Assembly (NCBI RefSeq): GCF_030813695.1
Contig: NZ_JAUSVA010000002.1
Location: 3,844,001 to 3,908,000, forward strand
Source of the DNA: Kitasatospora herbaricolor
Lineage (GTDB): Bacteria > Actinomycetota > Actinomycetes > Streptomycetales > Streptomycetaceae
Direction: 5' to 3'
Length of the DNA: 64,000 bases
The notes below the pieces were generated by a model. That model had not been told where the DNA came from. It was given only the letters and a program-made list of their open reading frames with translations, and did no database searches. Within the stretch, counting starts at the first letter, position 1, and every line of letters begins with the position of its first letter. Shown in pieces: positions 37,795-45,799 of the stretch. The translations under genes were made by a program, and so were the position numbers.

Positions 37795-39142
37795 GGTCGG
37801 TGACCTGGCCGAGGAAGAGCGGCTGCCCGGTGGCGGTGTCCCGGATCAGGAAGACGAACGGGCGGTCGACGTGCAGCTCGACGGCCGGCGTCGGGATCGC
37901 CGCGGCGACCGCGGCGATCCCGACGCCGCTGCCCGCGGCGGCGACCGTGCCGTCCTCGTCCACGGCGACGGTCGCCTTCTGCACCACGGCGTCCACCTTC
38001 AGCCGCTCCTGCTCGCCGGGGCCCGGGATGCCGCCGAGGTCGGCTGCGTCGAAGGCGGTGTTCACCCCGAGCGAGCGCAGTGGCCCGACGAGGTTGTTCG
38101 AGGTCTCGAAGGTGAAGCGGGGCAGGGTCAGGTCGACCTGCCTTTCGGCGAGGCCGCCGAGGATCCGGTCGAGTTGCGGGGCGTCCAGGCCGTGGACGAA
38201 GCCTTCGAACCCGCCCTGCGCGGGGACCACCACGTCCATCGCCAGATTGCCTCCGGCGTAGGGGAGTTCGACGGCCTGCCAGGGCTGCCCGGCGATCCCG
38301 CCGGAGCCCTCGGCGTAGCGCAGCACGGCGTTGCGGCCCATCGTGCTGACGGCGGCGGCGTTGCCGTCGGGCCGGTGGAACGGCTGGTCCGAGGTGTGGG
38401 AGTGCTGGAAGGGCTCGCGCCACTTCGCCTTGAGGTAGAGGGCGTCGGTGAGGACGAGCCGGGTGTCCGGGGTGATGTCGCGCGGGCCGAAGAGGTCCTT
38501 GATCCGCCCCTCGGTGTCCTTCTCGACGAGTGCGTCGACCGCCTGGCGGGAGCCGGCCGGGTCGGTCCTGAAGTCGGTGGTGCGCACGCCCGTGCCGAAG
38601 GCGGCGGCGAGGGTGGCGAGGTAGCCGGGGTCGAGGGTGAAGCCCTGCTGGGCCCAGAGCGTGTCGGACCTCCGCAGCACCGCCGCGTCCTTGCCCTCGG
38701 CCGGGCGGGACTGCCGGTCGAGCGCACCCGTCGCCACCGCGTACTGGGTGGCGGTGAGTCCGGTGTGCAGCGCCTTGGACAGCTCGTCCGCCGTGGCGCC
38801 GCGCGCACCGGGCAGCACCATGGCCAGGACGGTGGCCAGGCCGGAGGGCGAGAGCACCAGGTTGCCCCCGCCGCCGGCGGCCGTCAGTGCCCGGTAGAGG
38901 TCGACGCCGAAGGCGTTGGTGGCGGCGGCGGTGGCCGCGACCTGCCCGGGGTCGGCGCTCACGGGGGTGGCGGGCGCGGAGGCGCGGACCACGGAAGTGG
39001 CCGGGGCCGCGCCGGGGCCCGCCGTACTGCCGCAGGCCGCGAGCGGGGCCGCGGAGAGGACGGCCGCGAGGAGGAGCACCGCCGGGCGGCGGGTCCGGCG
39101 GGTCCGAGTGGTCCGACTGGTCCGACTGGTCCGACTGGTCAT
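37784..39142 (-). CDS. Serpin-family protease inhibitor, predicted lipoprotein
   Basis: A 452-residue protein. Its lipoprotein signal has a basic n-region, a Leu/Ala core and lipobox LAAC with C37, so it should be anchored outside the membrane. The serpin fold is clear from NLVLSPSGLATVLAMVLPGA, LVLTDALYLKAKW and the C-terminal signature VDRPFVFLIRDTATGQPLFLG. The reactive loop (about 394-424) has inhibitory hinge consensus: Glu at P17, Gly at P15, Thr at P14, then AAAG. The loop is slightly long, and likely P1 residues are small (Val, Ala, Ile or Thr), suggesting elastase- or subtilisin-like targets. Its N-terminal (TSR)n is encoded by a 9-bp DNA repeat. Confidence 0.92.
   Translation of the reverse strand: MTSRTSRTSRTTRTRRTRRPAVLLLAAVLSAAPLAACGSTAGPGAAPATSVVRASAPATPVSADPGQVAATAAATNAFGVDLYRALTAAGGGGNLVLSPSGLATVLAMVLPGARGATADELSKALHTGLTATQYAVATGALDRQSRPAEGKDAAVLRRSDTLWAQQGFTLDPGYLATLAAAFGTGVRTTDFRTDPAGSRQAVDALVEKDTEGRIKDLFGPRDITPDTRLVLTDALYLKAKWREPFQHSHTSDQPFHRPDGNAAAVSTMGRNAVLRYAEGSGGIAGQPWQAVELPYAGGNLAMDVVVPAQGGFEGFVHGLDAPQLDRILGGLAERQVDLTLPRFTFETSNNLVGPLRSLGVNTAFDAADLGGIPGPGEQERLKVDAVVQKATVAVDEDGTVAAAGSGVGIAAVAAAIPTPAVELHVDRPFVFLIRDTATGQPLFLGQVTDPRP
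39099..39140. repeat. 9-bp tandem repeat at the serpin start
   Basis: GTCCGACTG-type units repeat about four times, encoding the TSRTSRTSRTT start of the serpin signal peptide. Slippage here would lengthen or shorten the positive n-region without changing frame. Confidence 0.75.
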
Positions 39143-39338
39143 GGCGGGTGTTCCCGTCCTGGATCGGGGCGCCGGTCGGGACCCGGCGCCGGTACCGGCG
39201 GATTCGCCTGTCGGCGGTTCGACGCGGGCGCCCCCGGTCCGGTTCCGGACGCATTCCGGGCCTGAAGCGGGCCGGGGCGCGGGCGCGGGCCCGGCGCGCC
39301 CGGCCGTGACCGCGCCCGGGCCCGCCTACCCTGGCGCC

Positions 39339-39761
39339 ATGGCCGCGCCGAAGACCACCAGGACCACCGCCGACGTCGGGGAGTTCCTCGCCGCGGTGGC
39401 GGACGATCGGCGCCGGGCCGACGCCCAGGCGCTCTGCGCGCTGATGGCCGAGGCCACCGGCGCGGCGCCGGCCATGTGGGGCGGCGCGATCGTCGGCTTC
39501 GGGACGTACCACTACCGCTACGCGAGCGGCCGGGAGGGCGACTGGCCGCCGGTCGGGCTGGCGCCGCGCAAGCAGGCGCTGACGCTGTACGTCGCCGAGG
39601 GCTTCGACCGGCACGCCGGTCTGCTGGCCCGGCTGGGTCCGGTGACCACCGGCAAGGGGTGCCTCTACATCAAGCGGCTGGCCGAGGTGGACGCCGAGGC
39701 CCTGCGCGAGCTGGTGAAGGCGGCCTTCGACCGCTTCGACGGCACCACCGTCACCGGCTGA
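39339..39761 (+). CDS. DUF1801 domain protein
   Basis: A 140-residue soluble protein. MWGGAIVGFGTYHYRYASGREG and WPPVGLAPRKQALTLYV match the DUF1801 (YdhG-like) fold. KGCLYIKRLAEVDAEALRELVKAA at the C-terminus is also typical. No enzymatic role is established for the family. It is divergent from the serpin gene, with 196 nt between their starts. The ATG is the first in-frame start. Confidence 0.9.
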   Translation: MAAPKTTRTTADVGEFLAAVADDRRRADAQALCALMAEATGAAPAMWGGAIVGFGTYHYRYASGREGDWPPVGLAPRKQALTLYVAEGFDRHAGLLARLGPVTTGKGCLYIKRLAEVDAEALRELVKAAFDRFDGTTVTG

Positions 39762-39867
39762 CCGGGCGGCGCCACGGCGCCAGCACCCCGGCCCGCCGCC
39801 CTTTCACCGCCTGTCCGACCCGCACCGCGCCGCGCCGCCGATGTGCGCAGCCCCCCCCGGCCGCCGG

Positions 39868-40872
39868 TCAGTCCTGGTCCCAGAGCGCGCCGAGGGTCAG
39901 CAACTCGTCACGGTGCTCGATCCGCTCCACCCACTCGGCCGGCCAGGCGCCGGCACCGTGGTGGGCTCCCGCGAAGGCGCCGGCCAGGCAGGCCAGCGAG
40001 TCGGAGTCCCCGGAGGACCAGGCCGCCCGGCGGACGGCCGCCACCGGGTCGTCCGGGAACAGCAGGAAGCAGAGCAGGCCGGTGGCGAAGGCCTCCTCGG
40101 CGGTCCAGCCCTCGCCGGTGGCCAGGCAGGGGTCGGCCTCCGGGTCGGGGGCGGCCAGCGCGGCGTCCAGCCGGTCCAGGACCCCCAGGCAGTCGTCCCA
40201 GCCCCGGGTGATGAAGCTCTCCGCCGACCGGTCCTGGGCCCGGTCGGCGAGGTCGCCGAGCCAGTACGCGTCGTACCTGTTCCGGTGCGCCAGCGCGTAC
40301 GCCCGGAGCAGCGCGGGGAGTTCGGCCGGCGCCGCCCCGCGGGCGAGCAGGCGCACGGCGTACGCGGTGAGGTCGCTCGCGGCCAGTGCGGTGGGGTGGC
40401 CGTGGGTGAGCGCGGACTGCAACTGCGCGGCTCCGGCGTACTGCTCCTCGGACAGTCCGGGCAGCAGGCCGACCGGCGCGACCCGCATGTTGGCGCCGCA
40501 GCCCTTGGACCCCACGTCCGTGGCGTCCTGCCAGCGCCGCCCGTCCCGCAGCCGCTCGCAGGAGCCCAGGCAGGTCATGCCGGGCGCCCGGTTGTTGTCC
40601 GGCGAACGCCACCAGTCGACGAACTCCTCCCGGACAGGCCGCTCCAGGCGCAGCGGCCCGAGCGGGCCGCGCTCCAGCGCGGTGCGCAGCCCGCGGGCCA
40701 GCGCCAGCGTCATCTGGGTGTCGTCGGTGACCAGCGCCCGCTTCGGCAGGGGCAGTTCGCGCCAGTCGGGGTAGTCCGCCGCGATCCGCTCGACCGGCTG
40801 GAACTCGGTCGGACGGCCCATCGCGTCGCCGATCGCCAGGCCCAGCAGCGTGCCGGTGGCGGCCTTCTTCAT
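39868..40872 (-). CDS. ADP-ribosylglycohydrolase family protein (second copy)
   Basis: A 334-residue DraG/ARH-like protein. Motifs are GLAIGDAMGRPTEF (11-24), TDDTQMTLA (49-57), GSKGCGANMRVAPVGLLPG and SSGDSDSLACLAG near residue 290. The metal-binding Asp residues are kept. It differs substantially from the copy at 27559: no HREFE segment, a different middle, and MKK start. It therefore looks like an ancient paralogue, not a recent duplication. It is 11 nt downstream of the P450 gene on the same strand. Confidence 0.92.
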   Translation of the reverse strand: MKKAATGTLLGLAIGDAMGRPTEFQPVERIAADYPDWRELPLPKRALVTDDTQMTLALARGLRTALERGPLGPLRLERPVREEFVDWWRSPDNNRAPGMTCLGSCERLRDGRRWQDATDVGSKGCGANMRVAPVGLLPGLSEEQYAGAAQLQSALTHGHPTALAASDLTAYAVRLLARGAAPAELPALLRAYALAHRNRYDAYWLGDLADRAQDRSAESFITRGWDDCLGVLDRLDAALAAPDPEADPCLATGEGWTAEEAFATGLLCFLLFPDDPVAAVRRAAWSSGDSDSLACLAGAFAGAHHGAGAWPAEWVERIEHRDELLTLGALWDQD

Positions 40873-40883
40873 CCGGTGTCCCC

Positions 40884-42095
40884 CTACATCTCGACCAGCA
40901 GCTCCTTGAGCCCCCGGATCACGTACCCGGGCTGCCACTCGGGCTCGCGCACGAGGCGCAGCCCGGGGGCCCGGCGCAGCAGCGCGCCGTACGACTCGCC
41001 GAGCTCCAGTCTGGCGAGCGGGGCGCCCAGGCAGAAGTGGATTCCGGCGCCGAAGGTGATGTGCGGGTTGTCGGCGCGGGCGAGGTCCAGCCGGTCCGGG
41101 TCGGTGAAGCGGGCCGGGTCACGGTTGGCGGAGCCGAACAGCAGGGCGATCTCGGAGCCGCGCGGGATGGCGGTGCCGGCCACCTCGATGTCCTCCAGCA
41201 CCCAGCGCTCGAACATCTGCAGCGGGGTGTCGTAGCGCATCAGCTCCTCCACGGCGGTCGGCAGCAGTTCGTCCACCGAGCGGCGCAGCAGGGCGAGTTG
41301 GTCGGGGTTGCGGAACAGTGCCCACCAGCCGTTCCCGGTGGTGTTGACGGTGGCCTCGTGGCCCGCGTTGAGCAGCAGGACGCAGGTGGAGACCAGCTCC
41401 TGCTCGGTCAGCGCGTCCGAGCCCTCCTGGGCCCGGATCAACGCGCTGAGCAGGTCGGGGCCGGGCCGGGTGCGGCGCTCGCGGATCAGCCCGCGCAGGT
41501 AGTCGGAGAACTCGACGCTGGCGGCGACCGCCCGCCGCCCGGTCTCCTCGGTCGGGTTGAGTTCGAACATGCCGGTGATCGCGGCCGACCAGGGCCGGAG
41601 CAGCACCCGGTCCGCCGCGGGGATGCCGAGCATCTCGGCGATCACCGCGACGGGCAGCGGCTCGGCGACGGTGGCGATCAGGTCGCCGCCGCCGTCCGCG
41701 AGCAGGGCGCCGACCAGTTCGTCGGCGAGCCGGGCGACGGCGGGCCGCAGTTCCTCGACCATCCGCGGGGTGAAGGCCTTGGCGACCAGCCGCCGGATCC
41801 GGGTGTGGTCGGGTGCCTCCAGGTCGAGCAGCCCGTTGTCGTTGAGGGTGTGGAAGGGCTCGTGCGCCGGGTCCGGCGCGGGCCGCCCGAACTCCTCGTG
41901 GGTGTAGCGGTGGGTGTAGGTGCGGCCGAGCCGTCGGTCCCGCAGCAGGGCGCCGACGTCCTGGTGCCGTGCGACCAGCCACTGCCCGGTCGGCTCGTAA
42001 CGGCTCACCGGCGCGTGCTCGCGCAGCGCGGCGTAGGCGTCGTACGGGTGCGCCACGAACTCGGCCGACCAGGGATCGAACATCGCTGTCGTCAT
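40884..42095 (-). CDS. Cytochrome P450
   Basis: A 403-residue class I bacterial P450. It has the I-helix AGHEAT (244-249, the Glu-Ala-Thr form of the oxygen-activation motif), ExxR at E284-R287, and heme loop FGAGIHFCLGAPLARLE with the thiolate C355. The length and the N-terminal FDPWSAEFVAHPYDAYAALR are like CYP107/105-type enzymes of Streptomyces. Electron-transfer partners are not encoded beside it. It may be co-transcribed with the downstream ADP-ribosylglycohydrolase, but a functional link is not evident. Confidence 0.96.
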   Translation of the reverse strand: MTTAMFDPWSAEFVAHPYDAYAALREHAPVSRYEPTGQWLVARHQDVGALLRDRRLGRTYTHRYTHEEFGRPAPDPAHEPFHTLNDNGLLDLEAPDHTRIRRLVAKAFTPRMVEELRPAVARLADELVGALLADGGGDLIATVAEPLPVAVIAEMLGIPAADRVLLRPWSAAITGMFELNPTEETGRRAVAASVEFSDYLRGLIRERRTRPGPDLLSALIRAQEGSDALTEQELVSTCVLLLNAGHEATVNTTGNGWWALFRNPDQLALLRRSVDELLPTAVEELMRYDTPLQMFERWVLEDIEVAGTAIPRGSEIALLFGSANRDPARFTDPDRLDLARADNPHITFGAGIHFCLGAPLARLELGESYGALLRRAPGLRLVREPEWQPGYVIRGLKELLVEM

Positions 42096-42199
42096 GGGTC
42101 ACTCCCTGCTGGGTCGGGGGAGCCATCCTAAGCAGCCGCGACCCGTCCGGCCGCGGGTCAGGGCCGCCGCGGCCGGATGGTTCGTGCAGCGCGGTCCGG

Positions 42200-42233
42200 G
42201 TACCGGCGCGGGTGCGGGGACCCGCGCCGGTAC
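42200..42233 (-). terminator. Intrinsic terminator after the sirtuin gene
   Basis: A perfect 14-bp stem (GTACCGGCGCGGGT with ACCCGCGCCGGTAC) has a GCGGGG loop. It lies 65 nt past the sirtuin stop and before the P450 start. Confidence 0.8.
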
Positions 42234-42297
42234 GGGTGCGGGTGACGACCGCGGCCCGCCCACCGGGTGCGCGGACCGCCCGCCCGCCCGCCCCTGC

Positions 42298-43035
42298 TCA
42301 GGCCTCCGCGAGCAGCCGCCGGACCAGCGCGGGCAGCGCCGTGCCGATCGGTTCGCGGATCACCTCGTCGGCCACCGGGTCGTACGGGGTCGGCTCGGCG
42401 TTCATGACGACCAGCCGGGCGCCGCCGTCCAGGGCGACCTGGGCCAGCCCGGCCGCGGGGTACACCTGGAGGGTGCTGCCGATCGCGAGGAAGAGGTCGC
42501 AGGCCTTGGCGATGGCCTCGGCCTGGGCCAGCACCACCGGGTCCAGCGCCTCACCGAACATCACCGTCGCCGGCTTGAGGACGCCGCCGCAGGCCGCGCA
42601 CGGCGGGTCCGGCTCGCCGGCCGCCACCCGGTCCAGCACCTCGCCCATCGGGCCTCGGGTACGACACCGTACGCACTGCACCTCCCGTGCGGTGCCGTGC
42701 AGTTCGAGCACCTTGCGGGCGGGCAGGCCGGAGCGTCGGTGCAGTCCGTCCACGTTCTGGGTGAGGATCCGGACGGGGAGTCCGGCGCGCTCCAGTTCGG
42801 CCAGCGCGAGGTGACCGGCGTTGGGCTCGGCCGCCAGTGCCCCGGCGTCGCGGCGCATCAGCCAGGCCCGGCGGCGGACGTCCGGATCGGCCAGGTAGGG
42901 GCCGATGGTGACCAGCTGTTGGGCGTCCGGGTCGCGCTGCCAGACACCGTTCGGGCCCCGGTAGTCGGGGATGCCCGAGTCGGTGGAGATACCGGCACCG
43001 GTGAGGACGGCGATCAGGGGACGCTTCGCGTTCAT
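42298..43035 (-). CDS. SIR2 family NAD-dependent protein deacylase (sirtuin)
   Basis: A 245-residue sirtuin. It has VLTGAGISTDSGIPDYRG (10-27, NAD binding), TQNVDGLHRRSG (92-103), the catalytic His in LELHG (H113), and zinc ligands C121/C124 and C146/C149. It should remove acyl groups from lysine using NAD, giving O-acyl-ADP-ribose and nicotinamide. The ATG at 43035 is the natural start; the frame continues upstream only as non-coding antisense. It is divergent from the helicase-C gene. Confidence 0.95.
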   Translation of the reverse strand: MNAKRPLIAVLTGAGISTDSGIPDYRGPNGVWQRDPDAQQLVTIGPYLADPDVRRRAWLMRRDAGALAAEPNAGHLALAELERAGLPVRILTQNVDGLHRRSGLPARKVLELHGTAREVQCVRCRTRGPMGEVLDRVAAGEPDPPCAACGGVLKPATVMFGEALDPVVLAQAEAIAKACDLFLAIGSTLQVYPAAGLAQVALDGGARLVVMNAEPTPYDPVADEVIREPIGTALPALVRRLLAEA

Positions 43036-43209
43036 GCCCGGACGGTACGGGCAGGGCGGGTGCGGCCGCCACCGGGTAAACGGCCGTCCGGCAGGGGCCC
43101 GTAGGGTGGTTCGGGCGCGCGCCCGCCGCTCCAGCGGCCCCGCCGGGTGCCCCGGGGCCGGCCGCGGGATTCGTCGAGGCACCGGCGCACCGTCCGCTAC
43201 CGTGGGCCC

Positions 43210-45711
43210 GTGACCAGCGCCGACGCCCTGATGACCTGGCTGACCGCCCGCACCGCCGAGCAGCTGACCGAGCTCCTCGAACAGCGCCGGCTGCCGTGGA
43301 CCGGCGCCGCCGGCCTGGACGACCCCGCCCGGCTCGCCGAGCACCTGCTGGGGAACGCGTCGGTCGCCACCGCCCTGACCGGGCTGAACACCGCCGAGAC
43401 CCAGGTGCTGACCGCGATCGCGGTGCTCGCGGAGCGGCTGCACGGGCCCGCCCCGCGCGCCGCCGGCCCGGCCGGGCTTTCCGGCTTCGCCGGGACGCAG
43501 GCCGCCTACCGTCAGGGCTTCGGCGGCGGCACCGGTGCCGACCCCGCCGAGCGGGCCGTGCCGCGCTCGCTGCTGCTCGAAACGCTGGGCAAGCGGGCCA
43601 CCGTCGAGCTGGAGGCGCTCGCCGGGCGCGCGCTGCTGCTGCCCCCGCACGGCGACCTGCTGATCGTGCCCGCGCTGCTGCACGAGCGGGTGCCCGAGCT
43701 GCGGGGCCTCGGCCGGCCGGCCGGCGTCCTGCTCACCGCGGCCTACCGGGCGGGCGAGATCGCCCGGATCGCGGACGGCCTCGGCCTGCCGCCGAGCCGC
43801 AACCGGGACCAGGCACAGAGCCTGGTCGAGCAGCACCTGCGGGACGAGGGACGGCTGCGCGCCACCCTGGCCGAGGCCCCGCCGGAGGCCGCCGCCCTGC
43901 TGGCCGCGCTGGCCGCCGGTCCGCCCCGGGTACGCGCCTACTGCTTCGTGAGCGACACCGGCGGCTACTACGGGTCGGGCGGCAAGTTCCTGTTCCGGCC
44001 GGACGGTTCGGGCGACCCGGGCGCCGACTGGCTCGCCGACCGCGGCCTGCTGGTACCGGTCGGCCCGGACCTCGCCGAGCTGCCGCGCGAGGCCGCCCTG
44101 GCGCTGCGCGACCCGGACGCCCCGCCGCCGTACGACCCGCTGCCGCCGGCCGTCCTCGGGCTCGTCCCGCTGCCGGCCGGTTGGGCGGGTGAGGCCCAGG
44201 CCACGGCCACCGCCACCGCTTCCCGGGTCGAGCTGCTGCTCCGCTCCACGGCCGCGCAGCCCCTGGCCGTCCGCAAGGCCGGCGGCGTCGCCGTGCGCGA
44301 CACCCGGCGGCTGGCCAGGGCGAGCGGCTCCTCCGAGGAGCAGGCCCGGTTGTGGCTGGACCTCGCGGCCAACGCCGGCCTGGTCGCACCGCACCGGGAC
44401 GCCCCGCCGCCGACCCGCGGCCGCCGGCCGGCGCCGCCGCAGCCCGCCCGGGTCCTGCCCACGGCGCGCTACGACGAATGGCTGGTCGCACCGCCGGCCG
44501 GCCGGCTGGTGCCGCTGATCGCCACCTGGGCCGTCACCCCCGAGGTGTTCGGCCACCGGCCGGGCGCGGAGGAGACCCCGGTCGCCCTGGTCACCCCGCA
44601 GGACCGGTACGCCGTGCCGCTGCGGCACGCCCTGCTGGAGGCCCTGGCCCGGCTCCCCGACGGGTACGGGCTCGGCCCGGCGGCTGCCACCGGCGACCAG
44701 GCCCTCGGCCGGCTGCTGGCCACCGCGGCCTGGTACAGGCCCGGCCTGCTCGACGAGGCGGACCGCCCCGGGGCGGTCCCGCCGGCCGGCGGAACGAACA
44801 CCGGAGCGATGACCGGGGCGGCCGGCGGCGCGGCGCCGCCCGGGGCGGACGCCCTGGGCCGGGCCGCCGCGACCCTTCGTGAGGCCGAACTGCTGGGCGT
44901 GGTCGCGCACGGCGCGCTCACGCCGGTCGGCCACGCGGTGCTCGCCCTGCTCCGGGCCGGCGCCGACCGCTGGTTCCCGGCCGTCCCGGGCACCGGTGTC
45001 CGGCTGACCCGGCACCCGGCGCTGAGCGCGGCCGTGGACGGCCTGCGCGCCGCGCTGGCCGACCTCGTCCCGCCGCCGCGGACCACCGCCCGCTTCCAGG
45101 CCGACCTGACCGCCGTGGTCGCCGGCTCCGCCGCGCCCGAACTCACCGAGTTGCTCTCCTCGGTGGCCGACCGCGAGTCCGAGGGCCACGCCGTGGTGTG
45201 GCGGATCGGCCCGGCCTCCGTCCGCCGCGCGCTGGACGCCGGGTCCGACGCCACGGAGCTGGCCGCCGGGCTGGCCGAGGTCTCCGAGGGCGGCCTGCCG
45301 CTCCCGCAGGCGCTGGAGTACCTGCTCAAGGACACCGCCCGCACCCACGGCCGGATGCGGGTGGTGCGCAGCGCCTGCTGCGTCCGCTCGGACGACGAGG
45401 CGCTGGTGCTGGAACTGTCCAAGGTCCGCTCGCTGGCCCGGATCGGCCTGCGCCGGATCGCGCCCACCGTGCTGATCAGCACCGCGCCGCCGGAGGAGAC
45501 CCTGGCGGCGCTGCGGACGGCCGGCTACGCGCCCGTGCTGGAGGCGGAGACCGGGACGACCGTGGTGGAGCGGGCCGCCGAGGAGCGGGCGGAGAACCCG
45601 ATGCCCTCGCTGGCGCAGGCCCACCGGTTCCTGGGCCGCGGTCCCGGCACCCCCGCGGCGCTGGCGGCGGCGGTGCTGGGCCTCGGGGCGGGCGCGCCGG
45701 CGGAGGACTGA
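43210..45711 (+). CDS. Helicase C-terminal (XPB/Ssl2-like) domain protein without a helicase core
   Basis: An 833-residue protein. The N-terminal part is helical (SADALMTWLTARTAEQLTELL) with winged-helix-like repeats. The final third carries the Helicase_C_3 motif region ending STAPPEETLAALRTAGYAPVLEAETG. I see no Walker A or DEAD/DEAH motif, so it is not an ATPase by itself. Related actinobacterial proteins are annotated as XPB/Ssl2-like and may act in repair with a separate helicase. The GTG at 43210 is taken because it starts MTSADALMTW. It converges with the WGR gene. Confidence 0.82.
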   Translation: MTSADALMTWLTARTAEQLTELLEQRRLPWTGAAGLDDPARLAEHLLGNASVATALTGLNTAETQVLTAIAVLAERLHGPAPRAAGPAGLSGFAGTQAAYRQGFGGGTGADPAERAVPRSLLLETLGKRATVELEALAGRALLLPPHGDLLIVPALLHERVPELRGLGRPAGVLLTAAYRAGEIARIADGLGLPPSRNRDQAQSLVEQHLRDEGRLRATLAEAPPEAAALLAALAAGPPRVRAYCFVSDTGGYYGSGGKFLFRPDGSGDPGADWLADRGLLVPVGPDLAELPREAALALRDPDAPPPYDPLPPAVLGLVPLPAGWAGEAQATATATASRVELLLRSTAAQPLAVRKAGGVAVRDTRRLARASGSSEEQARLWLDLAANAGLVAPHRDAPPPTRGRRPAPPQPARVLPTARYDEWLVAPPAGRLVPLIATWAVTPEVFGHRPGAEETPVALVTPQDRYAVPLRHALLEALARLPDGYGLGPAAATGDQALGRLLATAAWYRPGLLDEADRPGAVPPAGGTNTGAMTGAAGGAAPPGADALGRAAATLREAELLGVVAHGALTPVGHAVLALLRAGADRWFPAVPGTGVRLTRHPALSAAVDGLRAALADLVPPPRTTARFQADLTAVVAGSAAPELTELLSSVADRESEGHAVVWRIGPASVRRALDAGSDATELAAGLAEVSEGGLPLPQALEYLLKDTARTHGRMRVVRSACCVRSDDEALVLELSKVRSLARIGLRRIAPTVLISTAPPEETLAALRTAGYAPVLEAETGTTVVERAAEERAENPMPSLAQAHRFLGRGPGTPAALAAAVLGLGAGAPAED

Positions 45712-45799
45712 CCTCCGTCCGGCCGCCCGGCCCCCGGGCCGGCGCCCTGAGGCCCTGCGCCCGCCGCCGGCTGGGCGGCCTGCCACTCGGAGCAGCCGG

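Noticed and set aside
40884-42095. P450 as a marker of a secondary-metabolite cluster
   Set aside because: No synthase, tailoring set or ferredoxin is near. Its neighbours are housekeeping or stress-type genes.
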